Shown piece by piece: positions 1 through 8,047 of a stretch of DNA of 27,757 nt; position 1 is the stretch's first letter, and each line of letters starts with the position of its first letter. The notes below the pieces were generated by a model that was given only the letters and a program-made list of their open reading frames with translations, was not told where the DNA came from and made no database searches. This DNA comes from a virus. Position numbers and translations under genes: made by a program. The stretch spans positions 6,017 to 33,773 of the IMG/VR virus record IMGVR_UViG_3300030110_003411. One strand, 5' to 3'.

Positions 1-28
1 ATTTCATTTAATATGTCTGTTAACTTAA

Positions 29-778
29 TCATACTCTTGGTGTTCCCACCCTATCCCATAGTTTTAGGATTAAACGAATAAGTTGTTTTGTATTCATCTT
101 ATTCATTTTTTCTTTACTTGAGTCGTTTACCTTATTCCAAACTTGAGTCATCATATTTGCAGTAGTTCCATCTACAAGAGTACCACCAATCTTTTTAGCT
201 TGTTTGTTTTTAGCTACATCAAGAACTTTTTTAATATTACCAGTTGGTTCTACAGCTTCATTTACGGATTCTTTTATATCTGAAGTACCTGTTAATGTAT
301 ATCCTAATTGTTCACCGTTTGCTTTTCTTGCTTTTTCAAATTTTTGTTTAGCTCTACCTTTTAACTCACCACCAAAACCTTCATCTACTCCTTCAGCTGG
401 ATTCATAATATAATCACGAGACTTACTGACATAATCTTTTGCTAAAGTAATCTTATCAGTCCACCAACTTGGCAAAGAGTCATCGTTAGACATTGAACGT
501 AGTTTTTTAATGGTATCTACTGCATCTGCAATTATCAGTTTGAGTTTTCTCTCAACTGAAGCTACATCTGTATGACCGTCTTCATTCATATTTTCACTTC
601 TTACCTTGTTAGGTAGACCTTTGTGTTTTGTTTTAGCAAAGTCTTTAGTCGATTTTTTTTTCATTGACTTTGCGGCGTCCTTTACAGCTTTACTTACTTT
701 ACTAGCTGGTACTTCACCTTTTTTGTAAGCGTGAACCAGCCCCATAAATCTCTGTTGTGCTTTAGAGACAGATGGCAT
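29..778 (-). CDS. DUF3008-like N-terminus, conserved head/neck-region phage protein
   Basis: The 249-aa product begins with a short basic segment (MPSVSKAQQRFMGLVHAYKK) typical of the small DUF3008-type phage family, then a lysine-rich linker. Residues ~68-127 (DGHTDVASVERK... SLPSWWTDKIT ... SRDYIM) resemble a block I associate with conserved T4-like marine phage proteins of unknown role. The C-terminal ~70 residues are helical and basic. Its ATG overlaps the TAA of the upstream interrupted gene (TAATG), so it is translationally coupled. IKES (168-171) and VNEA (172-175) resemble prohead-protease sites. The stop is TGA. It lies at the end of the head-gene run, so a structural or neck role is likely, but this is inference from position. 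No enzymatic motif is visible. Confidence 0.8.
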   Translation of the reverse strand: MPSVSKAQQRFMGLVHAYKKGEVPASKVSKAVKDAAKSMKKKSTKDFAKTKHKGLPNKVRSENMNEDGHTDVASVERKLKLIIADAVDTIKKLRSMSNDDSLPSWWTDKITLAKDYVSKSRDYIMNPAEGVDEGFGGELKGRAKQKFEKARKANGEQLGYTLTGTSDIKESVNEAVEPTGNIKKVLDVAKNKQAKKIGGTLVDGTTANMMTQVWNKVNDSSKEKMNKMNTKQLIRLILKLWDRVGTPRV

Positions 779-1095
779 TACTTTCCACCAATTCTCTTAT
801 ATTGTTCTTTAAAATTAAGCTCTTCATTCTTTCCATCTTTTTTAATTTTTTTATCATCTAGTTCTTTACCACTTCTTTTATGTTGGTGTTCTTGCATTTG
901 AACTGGTTTTAAATGTTTTACATCCACATTTTCGTAAGTTTTATTTCCAAACTTTATATTACAAAATTCAACTTTACCATCCTCTGTTAGAGAATGCCAA
1001 GTTACTTCACCTACACCTTCATTCTTATACTTGGGAGACCCCCAAGTTGCGTGGTGAAATCATTGATGTTGTACTGATTTATTATATGTATCCAT
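778..1095 (-). pseudogene. Small conserved-looking phage ORF interrupted by an in-frame TGA
   Basis: Read on the minus strand, an ATG at 1095 preceded by a good Shine-Dalgarno (AGGAGACAAATAAAATG) opens a frame of 105 codons that ends at the TAA (780-778) overlapping the next ATG. Codon 12 is TGA (1062-1060). The 11 residues before it are MDTYNKSVQHQ and the frame resumes with FHHATWGSPKYKNEGVGEVT. The rest looks like a normal small phage protein (TWHSLTEDGKVEF, then a charged C-terminus with EHQHKRSGKE). No ATG follows the stop until PVQMQEH, so downstream re-initiation would lose half the protein. TGG to TGA (Trp) is the simplest explanation. The upstream gene's TAA is at 1099-1097, so spacing is normal for this operon. 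Function unknown. Confidence 0.6.
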
Positions 1096-1096
1096 T

Positions 1097-1648
1097 TTAT
1101 TTGTCTCCTAATATACGTTTAGCATATTCGTCTTTTGTAGGTTCTACTTTTCCTCTAACTACATCCAATACAAAGTTTATTGTAATATCGTTAGCTACTA
1201 AATCTCCACATCTGGCGGTAACCGTTCCTTTTAAACCATCTATAATGATTGAACCAGTTACACCAGCAAATTGTTTAAATAATTCTGTATCTATGTTATG
1301 TTTACCTTCGTCTTGTTGCCATTCAGGTACACTATAAGTGGTGTAAACAAAATCTCTATGGTCAGCTGGAAATGAATGTTTTATTGATTCATCCACTATG
1401 TAAACTTTATCAACTTTAGTTGTTAACATTTTATACGTACCATATGTCTCAGGTAATGTTACATCATACCAACCGTGTTCTTTATCACTTTGATATGTTG
1501 GTTCACCAATCAACTCAGTTAATTCTGTTAAATACTTATCAGCGTCTTCATTTTTAAAGACACCCTCGTTAAGTTTTAACTTTGGAAGAGGTTCACCAAA
1601 TTTTCTATCCCAAACATTTTCTTTAATTAATTTTTTTAGTTTAATCAT
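1097..1648 (-). CDS. Leader-bearing phage protein, paralogous N-terminus to next gene
   Basis: The 183-aa product starts MIKLKKLIKENVWDRKFGEP, almost the same as the start of the neighbouring 1648-2016 product. After residue 30 the two differ: here there is a mixed alpha/beta domain (YQSDKEHGWYDVTLPETYG, then VTGSIIIDGLKGTVTARCGD) that I do not recognise. The leader has the form MIKLKxxIxE; IKE (8-10) and LNEG (26-29) fit the (I/L)xE consensus of T4-type prohead proteases. The ATG overlaps the stop of the upstream gene (TAATG). Position among head genes suggests a virion or prohead-internal protein. No catalytic motif is evident. Confidence 0.8.
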   Translation of the reverse strand: MIKLKKLIKENVWDRKFGEPLPKLKLNEGVFKNEDADKYLTELTELIGEPTYQSDKEHGWYDVTLPETYGTYKMLTTKVDKVYIVDESIKHSFPADHRDFVYTTYSVPEWQQDEGKHNIDTELFKQFAGVTGSIIIDGLKGTVTARCGDLVANDITINFVLDVVRGKVEPTKDEYAKRILGDK

Positions 1649-2016
1649 TACTTCATTTTCTTAACGTATGAAATGGTGTCTCTCATAAATTTAGTAACAT
1701 TATCTTTATAAGACTTTTTTATATCTTTTGCTAGTTTCATATTTTCTTTTCGTGGGTCGTCTAAAAAAATCTGTTCTAACTTCATCATTCTTTCACGAAG
1801 TTTTGCTTCAGCTTTTATAATTCTTTGTAATTCTTTTTTAGCTTTTCTAACGTCATCTGGCCCCTCAGATACTACTCCTTCTTTAACTTCACAACATCCT
1901 CCACCACAGCCACAATCTTTTGATTTTTCTATGATTGATGTTAACGTAGGTAGTGGTTCACCAAATTTTCTATCCCATACATATGCTTCTGATAATATAT
2001 TTTTTAATTTAATCAT
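1648..2016 (-). CDS. Leader-bearing small protein with Cys cluster and coiled coil
   Basis: The 122-aa product begins MIKLKNILSEAYVWDRKFGE, the same leader and VWDRKFGEPLP block as its downstream neighbour. Residues 35-42 form a tight cysteine cluster (CGCGGGCC; C35, C37, C41, C42), which could bind a metal ion or form disulphides. From about residue 55 to the end the sequence is charged and heptad-like (KAKKELQRIIKAEAKLRERM), consistent with a helical or coiled-coil domain. LSEA at 8-11 is a good match to a prohead-protease site. The ATG overlaps the upstream TGA as ATGA. Function unknown; a prohead-internal or head-associated protein is inferred from leader and neighbours. Confidence 0.8.
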   Translation of the reverse strand: MIKLKNILSEAYVWDRKFGEPLPTLTSIIEKSKDCGCGGGCCEVKEGVVSEGPDDVRKAKKELQRIIKAEAKLRERMMKLEQIFLDDPRKENMKLAKDIKKSYKDNVTKFMRDTISYVKKMK

Positions 2017-2240
2017 TTAATTTTTAAAGAGGCTAACACCACTTTACCTTTTTTCTTTTTACCTTCAACAATATCTTTCAAATCGTTACCACTAAAGACT
2101 AATTTTGCAGAGAGCTTTCTACCCTTTACCATTATTGAATTTTTTCCAATTACTTCAAACGGAACGCTCGTTTCATTTTCTATTTCCTCGTCAAGTCTCC
2201 AACTTCTCCACCTATCCATCATTCTTCTATAATTAGCCAT
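2013..2240 (-). CDS. Small hypothetical head-region protein
   Basis: The 75-aa basic protein starts MANYRRMMDRWRSWRLDEEI. Its N-terminal 20 residues are Arg/Trp-rich and probably helical; the rest looks like short beta strands ending in a Lys-rich tail (EGKKKKGKVVLASLKIK). The gene sits directly after the prohead protease, with its ATG 4 nt beyond that gene's stop, and overlaps the next gene by ATGA. I do not recognise a family. The TGA stop inside an ATGA overlap is useful evidence that TGA is a normal stop codon in this genome. Confidence 0.7.
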   Translation of the reverse strand: MANYRRMMDRWRSWRLDEEIENETSVPFEVIGKNSIMVKGRKLSAKLVFSGNDLKDIVEGKKKKGKVVLASLKIK

Positions 2241-2243
2241 ATG

Positions 2244-2867
2244 TTAACCTCTCATAATATCATTAATTATGGATTCAACTTTACAATACTCACCACAAGT
2301 TCTACCCATCGTAACATTTTTATCTACAGATTCATTTACACCTGCTGGGTGCATAAACGCTCCGTGTGTAGATGGATTAGAAACAAAATCAAAAGCTATA
2401 AGTTCAAAATCAGGTTGTACTTGAGTTACTGAATCACCATCAGCTTCACTAACAGTTTCTACTGAACCCATACCTCTTGAAGAGATACCTAACTTAATAC
2501 CCGCTTTAAATAATTCTTTTAATATATTACCACTTGGTGTGCCTAATACCTCAACTTCACCTAAAAGGTTATCACCTTCCCAATGCATATCTCTAATATT
2601 ATGTGATACATTTTGTAGATTAACTACTGAACTCTCTGGATGGTCGAGTTCTCCCATAGCTCTACGTTCTGATATAAATTCTTTTGTGTACTTTTTAGCT
2701 TCACGTTGTAAAATCTCACGAGGATAAATTCTACCATTTTGATTTTTAGCTTCAGCACGTTGTAACACACCACGAACAATTAACTTACCGTTGTTTTGTT
2801 TCATTGATTCGTTAATCTGTTCTGGTTTTATTTCAAATGGTAAGTAATCTACTATTAAGTTCTTCAC
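2244..2867 (-). CDS. 21: Prohead maturation protease (T4 gp21-like)
   Basis: This 207-aa protein matches the T4 gp21-type serine protease that cleaves scaffold and capsid proteins during head maturation at (I/L)xE sites. Seen: GRIYPREILQREAKKY (~45-60), the His motif GELDHPES (His76), and the Ser motif LGISSRGMGS (Ser129/Ser130), followed by DFELIAFDFVSNPS. The order and spacing of His and Ser fit the family. INES (18-21) and VNES (177-180) could be self-cleavage sites, since T4 gp21 processes itself. The start is GTG: the SD GGAG lies 6 nt upstream, inside the end of the preceding gene, and an ATG 2 nt away is out of frame. It lies downstream of portal and scaffold-region genes, as in T4-like phages. 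Confidence 0.88.
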   Translation of the reverse strand: MKNLIVDYLPFEIKPEQINESMKQNNGKLIVRGVLQRAEAKNQNGRIYPREILQREAKKYTKEFISERRAMGELDHPESSVVNLQNVSHNIRDMHWEGDNLLGEVEVLGTPSGNILKELFKAGIKLGISSRGMGSVETVSEADGDSVTQVQPDFELIAFDFVSNPSTHGAFMHPAGVNESVDKNVTMGRTCGEYCKVESIINDIMRG

Positions 2868-2869
2868 AT

Positions 2870-3070
2870 TTAGCTCCGTGTTTTAATTATTTCGTTTTTT
2901 AAATCTTGTAGTCTTTTTATCCATCTATCTATAAAAAAGATAGTTTCAACTTTTGTTGGTTCTTCACCTTTAACTTTAGTTTCTTCGATGAGCCAACGTT
3001 TTTTTAACTTGGATAGACTTAACAATCTACCTAAAAAGTTAAGTCCATCTTTATCCCAAGATGGTTTCAT
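2870..3070 (-). CDS. Small hypothetical head-region protein
   Basis: A 66-aa protein beginning MKPSWDKDGLNFLGRLLSLS. It is amphipathic and highly charged, with a predicted helical end (IDRWIKRLQDLKNEIIK). No family is recognised. It sits between the 206-aa scaffold-region gene (7 nt gap) and the prohead protease (stop 3 nt from the protease GTG, and carrying that gene's SD within its own 3' end). No clear SD precedes its own ATG, so it probably relies on translational coupling. It occupies the place of small core proteins in T4-like head operons, but that equivalence is only positional. Confidence 0.65.
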   Translation of the reverse strand: MKPSWDKDGLNFLGRLLSLSKLKKRWLIEETKVKGEEPTKVETIFFIDRWIKRLQDLKNEIIKTRS

Positions 3071-3077
3071 TATAAGA

Positions 3078-3698
3078 TTAGTAAAGTTGACCGACTTTAT
3101 TTGCTAGTTTTACTAACCTTTCACTAATTTTTTTCATAGCTCCGTGAGTGTTTTTCCAATAGGTTTTAGAATCAACACCTATTTCGTTTTTCAATCTCAC
3201 ATTCATTTTAACAAGTTTATCTAACTCGTTTAATTTATCTCGAACCTCTCTCATTGAGTAACCAATTTTTTGTTTTGCTGTTAGAGATTCATCATTTCTG
3301 TAATTATGATAGTGACCTTCAGTTACATTCTCAAGTTTCTTATCAACTTGTTTTGCTTTACCAGGTTGAACTCTGGTCACACTTGTAATAGCTTTAATAC
3401 CACCTTTTAGTTTTTTAGCGACTATCATTTTAGCTTCACCTTTACCAGTAGCATCAACTAAAACACTACCTAAATCTCCTACTTTTACGTGAAATTTAGC
3501 TTCAGACATACTATAACCACTCTGTTTGGCTATTTTCTTTTCTTTGTCTTTATCCTTTTTACGTTTACCACTAAAAGCATATGGTGTTTTTGGAGGCCCA
3601 GCTCCACCATCAAGATTACCTGTTACAGATACTTCTTCTAATTCTTTTTTAATTAATTCTCTTACTAAAGCTTCTAATTTTTTAAGAGTTGTGGACAT
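3078..3698 (-). CDS. Conserved scaffold/core-region phage protein
   Basis: The 206-aa, Lys/Glu-rich product has a helical start (LKKLEALVRELIKKELEEVS), then VTGNLDGGAGPPKTPYAFSG, a segment I recall from uncharacterised marine T4-like phage proteins. A central beta-rich stretch (FHVKVGDLGSVLVDATGKGE, ~69-88) is followed by a helical C-terminus (~140-206). The gene has a strong SD (AAGGAGATAAAAAATG) and overlaps the upstream gene by 17 nt. MSEA at 64-67 is a weak protease-site candidate. Its place between portal and protease is where scaffold and core genes lie in T4-like phages; a prohead core role is inferred from position and composition only. Confidence 0.75.
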   Translation of the reverse strand: MSTTLKKLEALVRELIKKELEEVSVTGNLDGGAGPPKTPYAFSGKRKKDKDKEKKIAKQSGYSMSEAKFHVKVGDLGSVLVDATGKGEAKMIVAKKLKGGIKAITSVTRVQPGKAKQVDKKLENVTEGHYHNYRNDESLTAKQKIGYSMREVRDKLNELDKLVKMNVRLKNEIGVDSKTYWKNTHGAMKKISERLVKLANKVGQLY

Positions 3699-4551
3699 TT
3701 TTTATCTCCTTAACTAATTCATAATATCTCATTAGTGTTAGAACTTGTTTTTCATTAACTATTTTACCTGTTGTCATATTATCCATTTGATTAACAGCTT
3801 CTGTTAATTTTATTTTAGTAATAGTATCATTAACCTTTGGTAAATGTTTTTTTAATTCTTTTTTAATCTTAGATGATTCAACATCAACAAACTCTCTTAG
3901 AGAATTTGTGTTACTAACATTATTAATATAATGTTTAAGTAAGTTTCTTTGTGATTCATTAAGTGTTTTATATTTTTTATTAAACTTATCAACGAGTATT
4001 TGATATGCAAGCAATCTCAAATCTTTATCTTTTTTATTATACTCCTTTAATACGTGAGCTTTAGCTTCTTTAGAACTAATTTTTTTACTTGTAATATGTT
4101 CTAAAATAGTAAACTTAGCATTAACAGTTTGTTCTGGATTAAACGTTTCATCTACAGTTTCTGCTTGAAATGTATTATAGATAGAGGCTAAAAGTTTATA
4201 ATTAGAAATACGACCATTAAAAAAGTCATCAGAATTATAATTTTCTTTAATTTCTTTAATTAAGTTGTATTTTTCATTACGTAATTTAGAATTACTTAAT
4301 TTTTTTCTTGATTTTAATACAATATTTACTAAATCATTTGCACGATTTTCAGATTCATAGTGTTTTTCTGAAAGTAGACGATATAATTGTAGTTCTTTAC
4401 CCAATTCTGTATCTTCGTTAAAATATTTTTTTACAATTTTAACTGATTTAGTACTTTTTCCGGCTAATACATCTGCTGTTATCTGCCTTGTCAATAATTC
4501 AAAAAGAATACTTGTATTCTTTATTTTAGAATGCTTTAATTTTCGAGCCAT
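3682..4551 (-). CDS. Conserved helical head-assembly-region protein
   Basis: The 289-aa protein starting MARKLKHSKIKNTSILFELL is mostly helical, highly charged, and of a type found next to portal genes in T4-like marine phages, where it is usually uncharacterised. I chose the ATG at 4551 over a TTG 15 nt upstream: GGAG ends 9 nt before this ATG, and in the longer frame GGAG would be codon 2. LTEA (249-252) fits the prohead-protease consensus and is followed by 37 residues, so C-terminal trimming is possible. A 61-nt gap separates it from the portal gene, one of the few gaps in the cluster, and holds an AT-rich promoter-like motif. Scaffold role is inferred. Confidence 0.8.
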   Translation of the reverse strand: MARKLKHSKIKNTSILFELLTRQITADVLAGKSTKSVKIVKKYFNEDTELGKELQLYRLLSEKHYESENRANDLVNIVLKSRKKLSNSKLRNEKYNLIKEIKENYNSDDFFNGRISNYKLLASIYNTFQAETVDETFNPEQTVNAKFTILEHITSKKISSKEAKAHVLKEYNKKDKDLRLLAYQILVDKFNKKYKTLNESQRNLLKHYINNVSNTNSLREFVDVESSKIKKELKKHLPKVNDTITKIKLTEAVNQMDNMTTGKIVNEKQVLTLMRYYELVKEIKNVHNS

Positions 4552-4585
4552 TACAAAATACTCCAATATTTAATTATATTTACTC

Positions 4586-4596
4586 ATAAATAAATA
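4586..4596 (-). promoter_or_regulatory. AT-rich TATTTAT motif in portal/scaffold gap
   Basis: The 61-nt gap before the 289-aa gene contains overlapping TATTTAT motifs on the transcribed strand (TATATTTATTTATGAG). The same 7-mer appears in four other gaps before minus-strand genes. It could be a phage-specific promoter element; in such AT-rich DNA the evidence is weak. Confidence 0.3.
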
Positions 4597-4612
4597 TAAA
4601 GTTAAACAATAA

Positions 4613-6454
4613 TTAGTCATTTGATTTATCTTTGGTTAAAGAAGTTACCTCATTCTTGTATACTTCTTCAACTTCAGATGCTTCATTGATAATTTTTGCG
4701 TCAGTATTACCAAATTTCATTGATTTTTTTAATTTATCATAGTGTGATAGAGCTAATGGTTTACCATATTTAGGAGCTCCACTACCACCTTTTTTCTTAT
4801 CGTGAGCTCCAAGTGGGTCTCTACCTCTTGCACCACTATCTTTACCATACTTATTAGCTTCTTTTGGTCTACCAGCTCCTTCAAATCCACCTTCTGGTGC
4901 TCCACCTTTGTCATCCAACTCGTGACCTGACCTACCCATAGCCATATCTGATGGTGTTCCTTGAGATTCTCCACTTTTAGCTGGGTCATTACCCTCATTT
5001 TCTATCTGTTGTCGTCTGAATTTATTTTTATAATCAAAAACAATACCATCATCTTCATTTTTAATTTGTTCTTGTGTGAATCCAAATATATTTTTATAAA
5101 TCCACTCTGAAGATACTAATCCATCTTGTAACATTGAAGATGCTAATTGTGTTTTATTATTCCACAATTCAATCTTCTCTTGTTCATAAATTGTAGATGG
5201 ATTTGTTAAACCTAATTCAAAATCAACTAAATCTGAATCTTGATATCCTTGAGCATATAAATGAACAATAGCAATTTTAGTTAACTCTGATATTGTGATT
5301 CTTTGTATTCTTTCGATAGTTCTTGCAAACCTTACATCCTCTGCTGCCAATGTCGCCTTTGAACCAATTTGTTCTTCAAAACCTAAGAAAGCTTTAGGTA
5401 TTCTTAAAGCTGATAATAGTTTATTTTTTAAATACTCAATATCTTCAGTTGCTTCATAAGTCAAACCTGGAAGAGAGTCAATATTAGTTCCACTATCTCC
5501 ACCACGAACTGGTAAGAAGAAATCTTCAGTTATGTTTTGCATATTATATTTTAAGTTATAATCACCTGTAGTTTCATCTACAACTGGTGCTTTTTTCATT
5601 TTATTAATAACTTGTTGCATATAATTGTCAACTTCATTTGGTGGAATGTTACCGATGTCTAATTTAAATACTCTTTTTTCTGGCGCCCTCATAATTCTAT
5701 GAATTAACATAGCGTCTTCCATAAGAGTTAATTGTTTATAAATTTTACGTGCACCTTCAACTTGTGATTTACCATATGGTAAATAATTAGAATCAGATAA
5801 TAATCTAAAGTGAGCAACTTCATAGTTTTCTAACTCTTCTCTTGTTGAAGAACGTTCTGATTTATATCTATGTTCACTTGTTGTTGATTCAATTAAAAAT
5901 TTTACATACTCTGGATTTTCAGGGTCTAAACCTTCTAATCTTGAAACGTCATATACAGACATAGGTACAACATTTGTAATACCATATTTTTCATTTATAT
6001 CTAATTTCAAAAAGAAATCACCATACTTACACATATTACGAATCCAAGGCCATAAATTAAATTCAATATTTAATATATCATAAAATAAGTTATGTAGTAT
6101 TTGTTTTATTTGATCGTTATCAGATTTAATTTGTAATACTTCACCATATTCTGATTTCATAGTAGACTCATCTGAATATATGTCAAGTGCAGAAGAAATT
6201 ATAGCGTCACTATCCATAGCTTCATAATCTTTAAATAGATTTAATCTTACTGATTTTGTTAATAGTGAATCTGAGTATCCACTTAATCCTGCACCAGTAA
6301 ATATTTTTTGATATCTATCAACTAGATTATTTTTTGATATTGATTGTGTACGACTTGTATCGGCAACTTTTAATCGTTTACCACCTACATTTCTTACTAT
6401 TACGTTGGTAGAAAATAATCTTTGTAATCTACCAAATAGACTTGTGTCAGCCAT
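4613..6454 (-). CDS. 20: Portal vertex protein (T4 gp20-like)
   Basis: The 613-aa product is the dodecameric portal through which DNA enters the prohead. Typical features are the N-terminal motif (LVDRYQKIFTGAGLSGYSDS), DAIISSALDIYSDESTMKSE, NLWPWIRNMCKYGDFFLKLD, RAPEKRVFKLDIGNIPPNEV, and LRIPKAFLGFEEQIGSKATL, all arranged as in T4-like portals. From ~495 to 575 there is a Gly/Lys-rich, probably disordered tail. IINEA near the C-terminus (588-592) matches the prohead-protease consensus; T4 gp20 is not known to me as a substrate, so this is only a note. SD GAGG precedes the ATG by about 6 nt. The terminase stop is 8 nt upstream, giving the classic terminase-portal order. Confidence 0.95.
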   Translation of the reverse strand: MADTSLFGRLQRLFSTNVIVRNVGGKRLKVADTSRTQSISKNNLVDRYQKIFTGAGLSGYSDSLLTKSVRLNLFKDYEAMDSDAIISSALDIYSDESTMKSEYGEVLQIKSDNDQIKQILHNLFYDILNIEFNLWPWIRNMCKYGDFFLKLDINEKYGITNVVPMSVYDVSRLEGLDPENPEYVKFLIESTTSEHRYKSERSSTREELENYEVAHFRLLSDSNYLPYGKSQVEGARKIYKQLTLMEDAMLIHRIMRAPEKRVFKLDIGNIPPNEVDNYMQQVINKMKKAPVVDETTGDYNLKYNMQNITEDFFLPVRGGDSGTNIDSLPGLTYEATEDIEYLKNKLLSALRIPKAFLGFEEQIGSKATLAAEDVRFARTIERIQRITISELTKIAIVHLYAQGYQDSDLVDFELGLTNPSTIYEQEKIELWNNKTQLASSMLQDGLVSSEWIYKNIFGFTQEQIKNEDDGIVFDYKNKFRRQQIENEGNDPAKSGESQGTPSDMAMGRSGHELDDKGGAPEGGFEGAGRPKEANKYGKDSGARGRDPLGAHDKKKGGSGAPKYGKPLALSHYDKLKKSMKFGNTDAKIINEASEVEEVYKNEVTSLTKDKSND

Positions 6455-6462
6455 TTTTTACC

Positions 6463-8046
6463 TCACTTAATTAACCAAGTTAAATCCTCTTGTTTTTTAC
6501 CTATTTCCATAGTCCAAGAATCATTTTGGTTATTTTTTGGAGTATATACACCTTGATTAGATGTTATACTACTCATTGCTTTTTTTTGTAATTCTACACC
6601 TTCAGCTCTTAATCTCAGAGCTGTTTCTCGTATCCATAATCCCATAGCGTAAGACATTACCAAGTCATCATTATATCCACTCATTGCTTCTGCCCTACTA
6701 CCATTATATATAAATACAAACAATTCATCTATTAATCTCTGTGAATGAACTGTTACTAATTTTTCTCTAAAAAATTCTTCTAATTTAGACACAACTAATG
6801 GTCTTGTCTTAGAAGTTATTGTAAATCCTGGTACAAGTTGTTTTTCAGCTCTATTAATTTTATTATTAATCTGTCTATGAACATCTACCACTTGTAAATC
6901 TTTACTCATATAAAATAGGTTTTCATATTCCCTATCAATCACTTGTTGGATTGTAGCCCAACCAATGTTATTATTCTCAATAACAAGTAATGCATTATTA
7001 TATTCAGTAGCCATATTAACTAACAGATTACCATAATCTCTCGTAGACATTCTACCTTTATATTCTGCTACTTGCTCTAAACTTTCTACATCTAAAATAT
7101 GAAATGCAGAATAGTCTGTTGAATCACCTCTACTCACGTCAGCACATACCACATAATCTTTTGTGTAGTTTGGTGGCTCCCATATCCAAACATTTGAATC
7201 AATACCACGTTTTTCCATTGGTTCTTTAACTTGTGTAGTTCTATATTCTTCTAAAATAATACCATCAACTACTGATTGACCAGAGGTTATAAAGTCACAA
7301 TCACATTCTTGAGCAGCTAACGAAGGCCCTAATAAAGCATCTTGTTCATCTCTCCAATCTTGTTCTCTATCTGGATGTACAGTCCAATGAAGTTTAATAA
7401 AATTAAAATCATTTAAATGGTCTTCAGCATCCATCCAAGTTTTGTGAAACCAATTACCTACACCATTCGGTGTAGAAAGTGCAATACATTGTCCACCAGT
7501 TGATAACGTCTGTGATGCTGCAGCCCATATACCATCAATCTTATCGATAAACGCTGCCTCATCAAGTATCAATAAAGACAGAGCTTCTGAACGACCTGCG
7601 TCCTCACCACTCGATACAGCTTTTATTTGAGAACCATTTTTATATCTCAAACTTAATTTGTTATCTTCAACACATTTTTGTTTTAACCAACTTGGAAGAT
7701 TTGCGTGCATAACACGAACTTTCGTTACCAAGTTTTTTGCTACTTCTTGTTTTGTAGCAATTACTAATATATTTTTATCTTGATGAAACGTCATCATCCA
7801 TAAAGAATATCCAGCGGTTAATGTAGATATACCTAATTGACGTGCCTTTAAAATAATATTAAATCTGCTCTGTACAAAATCCTCAACTGTTTTTTCTTGA
7901 AAAGGATAAAGATGAAATGGTATTTTTCCCTCTATCGGATGTTGTATCAAACAATATTTTTTTAAAAAGTATACTGGGTCAGCAGCACACTTTACATACT
8001 CTTGTTTAATTACGTCTTTAAGTTGTCCTTGTGTATTACGTTCCAT
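6463..8046 (-). CDS. 17: Terminase large subunit (T4 gp17-like)
   Basis: The 527-aa packaging motor has both expected halves. ATPase: Walker A-like ARQLGIST (68-75, a lineage variant with Ile in place of the GK lysine), Walker B LLILDEAA (158-165) with catalytic Glu163, and coupling motif STPNG (191-195). Nuclease: VVCADVSRGDSTDYS with Asp303, LLVIENNN with Glu357, and YNDDLVMSYAM with Asp460/Asp461, the usual acidic triad of the RNase H-like fold. Length is somewhat shorter than T4 gp17. It is followed by the portal gene 8 nt downstream. No SD is evident before its ATG, which lies 1 nt past the stop of the upstream gene, so translation is probably coupled. Confidence 0.95.
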   Translation of the reverse strand: MERNTQGQLKDVIKQEYVKCAADPVYFLKKYCLIQHPIEGKIPFHLYPFQEKTVEDFVQSRFNIILKARQLGISTLTAGYSLWMMTFHQDKNILVIATKQEVAKNLVTKVRVMHANLPSWLKQKCVEDNKLSLRYKNGSQIKAVSSGEDAGRSEALSLLILDEAAFIDKIDGIWAAASQTLSTGGQCIALSTPNGVGNWFHKTWMDAEDHLNDFNFIKLHWTVHPDREQDWRDEQDALLGPSLAAQECDCDFITSGQSVVDGIILEEYRTTQVKEPMEKRGIDSNVWIWEPPNYTKDYVVCADVSRGDSTDYSAFHILDVESLEQVAEYKGRMSTRDYGNLLVNMATEYNNALLVIENNNIGWATIQQVIDREYENLFYMSKDLQVVDVHRQINNKINRAEKQLVPGFTITSKTRPLVVSKLEEFFREKLVTVHSQRLIDELFVFIYNGSRAEAMSGYNDDLVMSYAMGLWIRETALRLRAEGVELQKKAMSSITSNQGVYTPKNNQNDSWTMEIGKKQEDLTWLIK

Positions 8047-8047
8047 A

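Noticed and set aside
778-1095. Genome-wide reassignment of TGA to Trp
   Set aside because: TGA ends other genes inside tight ATGA overlaps (2013-2016, 27111-27114) and Trp is otherwise coded by TGG, so the standard code holds.
4753-4998. Same-strand open frame of 81 aa inside the portal gene
   Set aside because: It overlaps the Gly/Lys-rich tail of the portal in another frame, has no SD, and its composition is an artefact of the low-complexity tail.
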